Shown here in pieces: positions 42,642-48,014 of a stretch of 48,014 nucleotides of DNA. Each line of letters opens with the position of its first letter. The stretch's first letter is position 1. Position numbers and translations under genes: made by a program. Source of the stretch: UBA11612 sp964475755 (GTDB lineage Bacteria; Pseudomonadota; Alphaproteobacteria; Rhodospirillales; Rhodospirillaceae). The notes below the pieces were generated by a model. That model saw only the letters and a program-made list of their open reading frames with translations. It was not told the DNA's origin and searched no databases. Location of the stretch: positions 1 to 48,014 of the forward strand of contig CAYYXR010000022.1 of the NCBI GenBank assembly GCA_964475755.1, written 5' to 3'.

Positions 42642-43757
42642 CTAGCTTGGATCGGTCCGCCGGGCGTCCATCGCGGATGAACCATCGGCGGAGTCTTCGG
42701 GGGTCAGAATCTGAACTGTGCCGCCAGGGCGCACTTGCATTGTGCCTTCGATAACAACGAGGTCGCCTTCGGCCAGGCCTTCGCTGATCTCTACAAATCC
42801 GGGACGGCGCGTGCCAATGGTGACCTCACGACGTTCGGCCACATTATTTGCATCAATGACGTACACGAACTGTCGCGTGCCGTCCGGCATTAGGGCGTGT
42901 TCAGGGATCATCAGCGATGTGCGCCGATCTTTAATCAATTCAACAATCATTAGCATGCCGGGCCGTAGTTTTTGTTCATCATTGGGAATAACCGCCCGGA
43001 TATCGACGGAACGTGTGATCGGATCGATACGGCTGTCGACCGACGTGACTTGTCCCTGAAAAGTTTCATCCGGATAGGCTTGAGACGTCGCTTCGATATC
43101 AAGGCCCGGACGCAGACTGGCCAGGAACGTTTCGGGCACCGAAAAGTCAAGCTTCACAACTGAGATATCGTCCAGCGTGGTGATAACCGTGCCGGGGCTG
43201 ACCAAAGCACCGGGGCTGACGCGGCGCGTTCCTAGAATGCCCGTAAAGGGCGCCCAAATACGAAAATCGCTGACGCGTGCGCGCGCCGCCGCAACATTTG
43301 CCTCCGCCTTTTTGACCATCGCCATCTGTTCATCGACGCGGGCTTGGGAAACATTGTTGGTCTTTGCGAGGTCAACGATGCGATCGAGGGTCTTGCGTTG
43401 CTCTTCCAAATTGGCGAGCTCCGCATTCAGGCGCGCATCTTCCTCAGCGGCTGCGATAGCGGCGATGAGCTCATCCTCGCGCACCATTTCGCCGTCCTCG
43501 AAATTGAGAGACCTGATGATGCCTTGCGCCTTGGATGTCACGGTGATCGACTCGTTGGCCGTCAGCGTCCCGATGGCTTCAATGCGATCAGCAAAGGACT
43601 CATACTTTGCAGGCGTGACATAGACAGGTTGCACGCCGCCGGGGCCGAACCCGCCACCCGGCCCTCCGCCAGAGCCCGGCATGAACACAAACCACGCCCC
43701 AACCGCCACGACGACTATCGTGGCCACGAGGGCCAACGCCTTTCTGGACACGTTCAT
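42642..43757 (-). CDS. RND efflux periplasmic adaptor (first of two)
   Basis: 371-residue membrane fusion protein with N-terminal anchor (ALALVATIVVVAVGAWFVFM) and a Gly/Pro-rich linker (GSGGGPGGGFGPGG) that its paralogue lacks. Lipoyl motifs (SKAQGIIRSLNFEDGEMV and WAPFTGILGTRRVSPGALV), coiled-coil region and VPETFLASLRPGLDIEA follow, all collinear with the other adaptor. ATG 43757 was chosen because it is the first Met before the hydrophobic segment; a TTG at 43793 would add an Arg-rich stretch. It is the first gene of the likely adaptor-permease-adaptor-permease operon. A 16-bp palindrome lies 118 bp before its start codon. Confidence 0.9.
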   Translation of the reverse strand: MNVSRKALALVATIVVVAVGAWFVFMPGSGGGPGGGFGPGGVQPVYVTPAKYESFADRIEAIGTLTANESITVTSKAQGIIRSLNFEDGEMVREDELIAAIAAAEEDARLNAELANLEEQRKTLDRIVDLAKTNNVSQARVDEQMAMVKKAEANVAAARARVSDFRIWAPFTGILGTRRVSPGALVSPGTVITTLDDISVVKLDFSVPETFLASLRPGLDIEATSQAYPDETFQGQVTSVDSRIDPITRSVDIRAVIPNDEQKLRPGMLMIVELIKDRRTSLMIPEHALMPDGTRQFVYVIDANNVAERREVTIGTRRPGFVEISEGLAEGDLVVIEGTMQVRPGGTVQILTPEDSADGSSAMDARRTDPS

Positions 43758-43874
43758 TTTAGGAAACCGCTGTCTCCGGCGCCTGCCGCACAAGAAATAC
43801 GGGCCGGCGGCGCCTCCTAAGTTGCAAATATTATTTCAAGCGGACTTATAGCTAATGCACTGCAGCAAAGCCAC

Positions 43875-43890
43875 GAGTTACATGTAACTC
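43875..43890. promoter_or_regulatory. 16-bp palindrome upstream of the RND operon
   Basis: GAGTTACATGTAACTC is a perfect palindrome. On the minus strand it lies just upstream of the -35 position for a -10-like TATAAG (43845-43850 as CTTATA on the plus strand). Another GTTACA is at 43956-43961. TetR-type regulators of RND pumps often bind such sites, but no regulator gene is in the window. Confidence 0.5.
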
Positions 43891-43996
43891 ATTGTAAAAA
43901 AGAAAGAAATGTATCGCCTGTGTGTTCTGGCGTGCACGCACGAGCCCGCTGCAAGCTGTTACAAACGCACGCTTTTTCGCCAAATTCAGAAGCGTT

Positions 43997-44028
43997 CAAA
44001 AAAAGAACCCCGCCAAAAGGCGGGGTTT
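43997..44028 (-). terminator. Rho-independent terminator
   Basis: The stem AACCCCGCC/GGCGGGGTT (44006-44014 and 44019-44027) has a 4-nt AAAA loop. On the minus strand it is followed by TTCTTTTTTTG, a clear U-run. It would end leftward transcription coming from pip, before the RND promoter region. In the plus direction only TTTAAGG follows, so it is directional. Confidence 0.8.
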
Positions 44029-44131
44029 AAGGTGTTGGGTATATGGAACTTGTCAGCAGTGCCGACCCATCACTTGTTGCGCCGACACGGCCAATCTTTT
44101 GCCATGCGGACGGTTTGGGCGGACCTGCGAG

Positions 44132-44166
44132 AACTGACAGGTTAGTCGGAATCCGGCCTGTCAGTT
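44132..44166. repeat. 10-bp inverted repeat between pip and the terminator
   Basis: AACTGACAGG (44132-44141) is the exact reverse complement of CCTGTCAGTT (44157-44166), with a 15-nt loop. A 14-nt direct repeat, AGAAGCGTTCAAAA, brackets this stretch at 43988-44001 and 44201-44214. The 457-bp gap 43758-44214 therefore holds the palindrome, a terminator, this hairpin and the direct repeat, but no gene I can support. Confidence 0.5.
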
Positions 44167-44214
44167 TATACAGGTCTATGAATTTTCTCAGGTTTTTTTT
44201 AGAAGCGTTCAAAA

Positions 44215-45234
44215 TTACCGGTAGTGTTTGAAGTCCTCGGTGGCCTTCACGAGCGCGGCACGAATGCCCGGCTCCATCGAGGAGTGGCCGGCATCAGGTA
44301 CAACGCGATACTGCGCGCCGGTCCATATGCGGGCCAATCGGTCGGCGGAGGCGATGGGGCAGACCATGTCGTACCTGCCTTGCACGATGACCGCAGGCAG
44401 ATGTTCAATCGCGCCAACGCCGTCGAGCAGATGGTTAGGCTTCAGGAATCCCCGGTTCATCATGTAGTGCGCTTCGATGCGCGCCATGGATAAAGCGCCG
44501 CTGTAGTATTGCCCCGTTCCTTTGGCGCCGCCGGCCTTTGGATCATTGGGGATGAGGCGAGAACACGCGTTTTCGTATGCACACCACGCCGCCGCCGCAG
44601 GCTTATGAACAGTAGGGTCGGGATCGATCAGGCGCGCGTGATATGCACTCAAAAGATCGCCGCGCTCGGCCTCGGGAATGAACTGCGAGAAGGACCGGTA
44701 AGCTTCAGGAAAAAACCGCCCCATCCCTTCTCCGTCACCGCCCACAAACCATGCAATTTCGTCGTCGCTGAACAGAAAGACACCTCGGAGAATGAAACCG
44801 ATGCAGCGTTCAGGATGAGATTGGCCATATGCCAAGGCCAAGGTTGAGCCCCAGGACCCTCCAAAGACGATCCATCGTTCAATGCCCAAGTGTTCCCGGA
44901 GTTTTTCGATATCCGCAATGAGATTGGCCGTTGTGTTGTCGGTAAGATCGGCTTCCGGCGTGGAACGACCCGCCCCGCGTTGATCGAACAGGATGATGCG
45001 GTATGCGGCGGGATCGAAAAATCTGCGATACGCCGGAGCTGTTCCAGCGCCCGGCCCACCGTGCAAAAACACCACCGGAACGCCTTTGGCGTTTCCGGAC
45101 TGCTCCCAATACATTTTATGAGGCGTGCCGACATCGAGCATGCCGCTGCCGTAGGCGTCCAACGGCGGAAAAAGCGGCCGGTCATCGCCGGCGCTCTTTC
45201 GCCTGCTTCCCAGGCCCGTGCCGATGTTCTCCAA
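44215..45234 (-). CDS. pip: Prolyl aminopeptidase (proline iminopeptidase)
   Basis: 339-residue alpha/beta hydrolase that removes N-terminal proline from peptides. PHKMYWEQSGN, the oxyanion motif HGGPGAG, DQRGAGRSTP and the nucleophile Ser127 in GGSWGS are characteristic of peptidase family S33. The catalytic Asp (VQGRYDMVCP) and His (DAGHSSMEP) lie near the C-terminus. There are about 20 more N-terminal residues than usual before FPPLDAYGSGMLDVG, so the start at 45234 may be slightly long. It is divergent from hsp20, with a 245-bp gap, and ends before the terminator at 43997-44028. Confidence 0.92.
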   Translation of the reverse strand: MENIGTGLGSRRKSAGDDRPLFPPLDAYGSGMLDVGTPHKMYWEQSGNAKGVPVVFLHGGPGAGTAPAYRRFFDPAAYRIILFDQRGAGRSTPEADLTDNTTANLIADIEKLREHLGIERWIVFGGSWGSTLALAYGQSHPERCIGFILRGVFLFSDDEIAWFVGGDGEGMGRFFPEAYRSFSQFIPEAERGDLLSAYHARLIDPDPTVHKPAAAAWCAYENACSRLIPNDPKAGGAKGTGQYYSGALSMARIEAHYMMNRGFLKPNHLLDGVGAIEHLPAVIVQGRYDMVCPIASADRLARIWTGAQYRVVPDAGHSSMEPGIRAALVKATEDFKHYR

Positions 45235-45353
45235 AGCAGCGATGGCGGCGCCTCCTTGACGATCCGGCTTCGCGAGCCGAACAGGGTTCTCATATCACCA
45301 GATTCAGCGCCGAGAGCAAGGGGTTCTCTGACTTTTTCGGCCCGGCCCGCAGA

Positions 45354-45387
45354 CTTGACGCGGGGCCGTTTTGGTACGACATAAATA
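45354..45387 (+). promoter_or_regulatory. hsp20: Candidate hsp20 promoter region
   Basis: CTTGACG at 45354-45360 and the AT-rich CATAAATAGGGTATATG at 45380-45396 are the only promoter-like elements before hsp20. Spacing of 19-20 bp is longer than ideal for either housekeeping or heat-shock sigma factors, so the exact -10 is uncertain. Start of transcription would give a leader of roughly 80 nt. Confidence 0.35.
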
Positions 45388-45454
45388 GGGTATATGCCGC
45401 GCCGCAGGTGCGGGCGGCAAAGATACGGCGCCCTGCGGGGGCCTTTACCGCGCA

Positions 45455-45472
45455 CTCGCTCGATTGGAGGAG
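45455..45472 (+). promoter_or_regulatory. ROSE-like RNA thermometer hairpin at the hsp20 ribosome-binding site
   Basis: The leader contains TCGCT (45456-45460), fitting the ROSE consensus U(U/C)GCU. In RNA, CUCGCUC (45455-45461) pairs with GAGGAG (45467-45472) across a 5-nt loop, with the G at 45458 unpaired: this is the known arrangement of the ROSE 3' hairpin, which masks the Shine-Dalgarno sequence at low temperature. ROSE elements are common before small heat-shock genes in alphaproteobacteria. The GC-rich inverted sequences at about 45397-45450 could form the upstream stems. Confidence 0.65.
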
Positions 45473-45479
45473 ACGGAAA

Positions 45480-45938
45480 ATGACGCGCGTTTCGGTTTTT
45501 TCGAGCCCGCTGCTGCTCGGCTTTGATCACATCGAGCGGGTTCTGGACCGGGTCAATAAGACCTCGGGCGAAGGCTATCCTCCGTACAACATCGAGCAAA
45601 CCGGCGAGCACCGCCTGCGGATTACACTGGCCGTGGCAGGGTTCTCGGAAGAAGACCTGAATGTAACCGTCGAGGACAACCAGCTTGTCATCCGCGGCAA
45701 GCAGCAGGAAGACACGGTGAACCGCGTGTACCTGCACCGCGGCATTGCCGCGCGCCAATTTACGCGCAGTTTTGTCCTTGCTGAAGGGATCGAAGTGAAA
45801 GGCGCCGAGGTGGTGAACGGGCTGCTGCATGTAGATCTCGAACGCCCTGTTCCTGAACCGAAGGTGACGCAAATCGAAATCAAAAGTGCGTCTAAAAAAC
45901 CCGCGCCGAAAACGATCGACGTCAATCCGGACAACTGA
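45480..45938 (+). CDS. Small heat-shock protein Hsp20/IbpA
   Basis: 152-residue alpha-crystallin-type chaperone that holds unfolding proteins. The start (MTRVSVFSSPLLLGFDHIERVLDRV), PPYNIEQTGEHRLRITLAVAGF, LVIRGKQQ and GIAARQFTRSFVLAEGIEVKGAEVVNGLLHVDLER are typical of the IbpA branch of alphaproteobacteria. The C-terminal IEI motif (VTQIEIK) is present for oligomer contacts. ATG 45480 follows GGAGGAG with 7-nt spacing; the frame is open far upstream, but that part is antisense of pip. Preceded by a ROSE-like thermometer, and followed after 87 bp by a DUF1150 gene, its usual partner. Confidence 0.93.
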   Translation: MTRVSVFSSPLLLGFDHIERVLDRVNKTSGEGYPPYNIEQTGEHRLRITLAVAGFSEEDLNVTVEDNQLVIRGKQQEDTVNRVYLHRGIAARQFTRSFVLAEGIEVKGAEVVNGLLHVDLERPVPEPKVTQIEIKSASKKPAPKTIDVNPDN

Positions 45939-46025
45939 TCTGCCGAGAACTCTGGACCACCGTTGAAAAAAGGGCTGCTGCCAATTTGGAGCGCCCCATA
46001 TTGATCGCTCGAAAGGAGGATCACG

Positions 46026-46301
46026 ATGAACGATAAAGATAGAAATCTGACTCCCGCAACCGAAGAGTCCGCACTTGAGGACCATTTTGGCCCGCAAGCC
46101 ATACCCCTTGCTTCAACAGAGGTGGACTTAGCGCGTTTAGGTCTGAACGAAGTGGCCTATATCCGCCAATCCTTGGTGGACAACGTTCCCATGTGGACCA
46201 TTCACAGCGCCTCGGGCACACCGATGGGGGCTGCGCACAACCTTGAGCAAGCGTGGGGCGCGGTCGTACAACACGACCTGCAACCCGTGCACGTGCACTA
46301 A
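46026..46301 (+). CDS. DUF1150 family protein
   Basis: 91-residue protein with the family core VDLARLGLNEVAYIRQSLVDN, followed by WTIHSASGTPMGAAHNLEQAWGAVVQHDLQPVHVH. DUF1150 genes regularly follow hsp20 in alphaproteobacteria, so it is likely to share heat-shock regulation, though it has its own GAAAGGAGG ribosome-binding site and an 87-bp gap. Its function is not known to me. Confidence 0.87.
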   Translation: MNDKDRNLTPATEESALEDHFGPQAIPLASTEVDLARLGLNEVAYIRQSLVDNVPMWTIHSASGTPMGAAHNLEQAWGAVVQHDLQPVHVH

Positions 46302-46433
46302 AGCGCGAGCGCCCAGCGGACAACGCACATTCGCCTCATTTGTAGCCTGTAATAAAATCACCGGGTACTCGCAGCTTTGTGATTACCCTATGCCGGGCCC
46401 CTCAACGTCTTCGCGTGGGCGGACGGGCCGTGC

Positions 46434-46439
46434 TATAAG
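46434..46439 (+). promoter_or_regulatory. Candidate -10 box for the tRNA gene
   Basis: TATAAG 25 bp before the mature tRNA 5' end. GC-rich sequence (GGCGGGCCGCCGGG) follows, resembling a discriminator of stable-RNA promoters. The -35 is not clear. Confidence 0.4.
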
Positions 46440-46463
46440 GCGGGCCGCCGGGCGGAGCATCGC

Positions 46464-46540
46464 GTCCCCGTAGCTCAGCTGGATAGAGCACCAGATTCCT
46501 AATCTGGGGGCCGTGAGTTCAAATCTCGCCGGGGACGCCA
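46464..46540 (+). tRNA. tRNA-Arg (anticodon CCT)
   Basis: A 77-nt cloverleaf with the CCA end encoded. The acceptor stem is GTCCCCG/CGGGGAC, the D-arm is GCTC...GAGC, and the anticodon stem CCAGA/TCTGG encloses the loop TTCCTAA, so the anticodon is CCT (codon AGG). The T-arm GTGAG-TTCAAAT-CTCGC is normal, with one T-G pair. Adjacent sequences do not show a second attachment-like copy of the 3' end, and there is no integrase gene nearby. Confidence 0.95.
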
Positions 46541-46609
46541 TTCCGGCAGATGTGTTAAGTGGGCGGATAAAATCGCACACATATCCGTGTGATGGGAGGA
46601 AGTGAGGCC

Positions 46610-47341
46610 ATGGGCCTTCGGTTGAAAATCATAGGCGCCCTTGCGGCGTTGTTTTTGGCTGCGCCGTCGCAAGCTCAGGACGCGGCCGTTGACCTCGCCC
46701 TGATTCTCGCCGTGGACGTGTCCATGAGCATCGACGAGGGCGAAGCCGGTGTGCAGCGCATCGGCTATATTCACGCCCTGCGCGATGAACGCGTCGCCGA
46801 GGCGATCCGGTCGGGCCCCATTGGCCGAATTGCGATCACCTACATGGAATGGTCGAGCATCTACCATCAACGTGTGGTGGTGCCCTGGCGCATTGTATCG
46901 GACCTTGAGAGCGCACGGTCTTTCGCCGCCGAACTCGATGAAGCGGCGCTGAAATCAGGGAGCACCACCTCCATCAGCGGCGGTATCGATTTTGCGGTGA
47001 AATTATTTGACGAGTGCGGTTGCGAAGCCACGCGCAGCGTCATCGATATATCAGGCGACGGCTATAGCGATTACGGCCGCCCGCCCTCCGAAGCGCGCGA
47101 CGAAGCCATCGACAAAGGCATTACCATCAACGGCCTTGCCATTATGAACAAGCGCGCCGAGTGGAAACAGGCCGCACCGGAAGATTTGGACAAGTATTAT
47201 CGCGACAACGTGATCGGCGGACCGGGTTCGTTTTACCTTGCGGTCCACAATTTGAATGACTTCAGTCAATCAGTGTTACAGAAACTGATTCTTGAGATTG
47301 CCAGCAACCAAACGGCGCCGCGCCAAGCCAATAACGGCTAG
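46610..47341 (+). CDS. DUF1194 (von Willebrand A-like) exported protein
   Basis: 243-residue protein with signal peptide (MGLRLKIIGALAALFLAAPSQAQ) and a vWA-like fold. The MIDAS metal site is suggested by VDVSMSID (DxSxS). Later, STTSISGGIDFAVKLF gives a Thr position and ISGDGYSDYG an Asp position of the site. DUF1194 proteins are periplasmic and of unknown role. ATG 46610 is better than ATG 46589, which overlaps its own ribosome-binding region GGGAGGA. Its stop overlaps the stop of the opposite gene in the shared palindrome CTAG (47338-47341). Confidence 0.85.
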   Translation: MGLRLKIIGALAALFLAAPSQAQDAAVDLALILAVDVSMSIDEGEAGVQRIGYIHALRDERVAEAIRSGPIGRIAITYMEWSSIYHQRVVVPWRIVSDLESARSFAAELDEAALKSGSTTSISGGIDFAVKLFDECGCEATRSVIDISGDGYSDYGRPPSEARDEAIDKGITINGLAIMNKRAEWKQAAPEDLDKYYRDNVIGGPGSFYLAVHNLNDFSQSVLQKLILEIASNQTAPRQANNG

Positions 47342-48014
47342 TTTACCCGGCGGACAGTCACCTCGGTGGACTCTCCGTCAATGTACATGGTGCCGTTAAT
47401 GGTATTGCCGTCCACAGTGCCTTCCAGCAGCATCGCAGAGACCCGGCCGTTGGCGTCGCGCAGGCGCGTTTCAAATCTGATGTCATAGCCTTTCATTTCG
47501 CCATACTGCATGGGAAGTGCGGTACCGTTTTTCAGCACGTCACCGGAAATTTTCTGAAAATCTTGTGAGATGACGGCGCGATAATCCGTGCCGCTTACCG
47601 TCCACCTCCACTCTCCTTCGACCTTTGCGGGCACCATCCAATAATAGATGTGCCGGCCATCGATGTTATCGAATGCATCAGGCTCCCACTCTCCCATTGT
47701 AAATGCATGCGAAACAACACGTGTGCCCGGCTTGAGATCGTCGAGAATAATGGGCCGGAGCCTCAGGTTGACCTCGGGAAGCAAGTACATGGTCAGAACC
47801 GTGGCCTCGCTGAAATCAAATTCGAAGAGATCACCTTCGACGAATATTACTTTATCCGTAACCCCCGCCGTGCGCGCATTTGCATTGGCTTCCTTTACGC
47901 GTTGCGGATCGAGATCGATTCCCACGCCGCGCTCAACATTGAAATCTCGCGCGGCGGCGATGACGATACGGCCGTCGCCGGACCCCAAGTCATAATGAAT
48001 ATCGCCGGGACCGG
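47338..48014 (-). CDS. Class I SAM-dependent methyltransferase, 5' end outside the window
   Basis: At least 225 residues, with the start beyond the right edge. The SAM-binding motif I is DLGSGDGRIVI, near the window end, followed by VGIDLDPQRVKEANANA and EGDLFEFDFSEATVLTMYLLPEVN. The C-terminal ~110 residues (WEPDAFDN... TEVTVRRVN) are beta-rich and may be a separate domain. The N-terminus is not visible. The stop overlaps the DUF1194 stop by four bases in opposite orientation. Substrate unknown. Confidence 0.8.
   Translation of the reverse strand, partial: GPGDIHYDLGSGDGRIVIAAARDFNVERGVGIDLDPQRVKEANANARTAGVTDKVIFVEGDLFEFDFSEATVLTMYLLPEVNLRLRPIILDDLKPGTRVVSHAFTMGEWEPDAFDNIDGRHIYYWMVPAKVEGEWRWTVSGTDYRAVISQDFQKISGDVLKNGTALPMQYGEMKGYDIRFETRLRDANGRVSAMLLEGTVDGNTINGTMYIDGESTEVTVRRVN

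Noticed and set aside
45003..45479. N-terminal extension of Hsp20
   Set aside because: The region is antisense of pip and includes the ROSE-like leader; ATG 45480 has an ideal Shine-Dalgarno sequence.
46464..46540. tRNA-Arg as an integration site for a mobile island
   Set aside because: I found no integrase gene or duplicated tRNA 3' end within the visible flanks.
1..48014. CRISPR arrays, insertion sequences, toxin-antitoxin or phage-defence genes
   Set aside because: No regularly spaced repeats, transposase, Cas or known defence motifs were seen on either strand.

Overview
The window looks like a chromosomal segment of an alphaproteobacterium with fairly high GC. Lineage pointers are a stand-alone Usg-family protein, an Hsp20 followed by a DUF1150 protein, a DUF1194 protein, a fused MnmC, and a ROSE-like RNA thermometer in front of hsp20. 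I see no rRNA, CRISPR array, integrase, transposase or plasmid gene. One tRNA is present, tRNA-Arg(CCT). The sequence alone does not fix the genus.

Layout. 1-4.7 kb: an SDR dehydrogenase and a delta5-3-ketosteroid isomerase homologue converge on a leftward operon of a membrane-anchored PQQ-propeller/cytochrome c protein, an FkbM methyltransferase and a SnoaL-like protein. 4.8-10.3 kb: secreted M1 peptidase, EmrAB-type efflux pair, Usg. 10.3-14.4 kb: an exported tandem alpha/beta hydrolase, divergent from mnmC. 14.4-17.4 kb: 805 bp of non-coding, strongly structured DNA, then a DUF6502 protein and a DUF5666 lipoprotein. 17.4-22.6 kb: small ACT-like and TPR proteins, a dienelactone hydrolase/DenD-like pair, and a damaged STAS/SpoIIE-phosphatase module. 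22.7-34.8 kb: ABC-F ATPase, TPR/SPINDLY glycosyltransferase, an SDR/SnoaL/outer-membrane-barrel operon, a Na/Pi cotransporter homologue, a large methyltransferase and a patatin-related protein. 35-43.8 kb: two adaptor/RND-permease pairs in tandem. 44.2-48 kb: prolyl aminopeptidase, hsp20-DUF1150, tRNA-Arg, DUF1194 and the 3' part of a methyltransferase gene that leaves the window.

How it fits together. Envelope and export functions are prominent: three inner-membrane efflux systems with adaptors but no TolC-type outer-membrane factor, several exported proteins, and two groups of SDR plus NTF2/SnoaL-fold enzymes that suggest turnover of steroid-like or other hydrophobic substrates (inference).

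Most unusual observations. (1) A tandem hydrolase whose two duplicated domains have lost complementary catalytic residues: the nucleophile Ser in domain 1 and the His in domain 2. (2) Two GTGGGAAT-type palindromes spaced exactly 63 bp apart upstream of the DUF6502/DUF5666 pair, with large hairpins and a possible 41-residue coupled ORF. (3) A partner-switching module with two separate lesions, one of which fuses its end into the antisense of the neighbouring gene. (4) A CX3CH haem motif. (5) A perfect 29-nt palindrome inside a signal-peptide coding region. (6) A ROSE-like thermometer ahead of hsp20.
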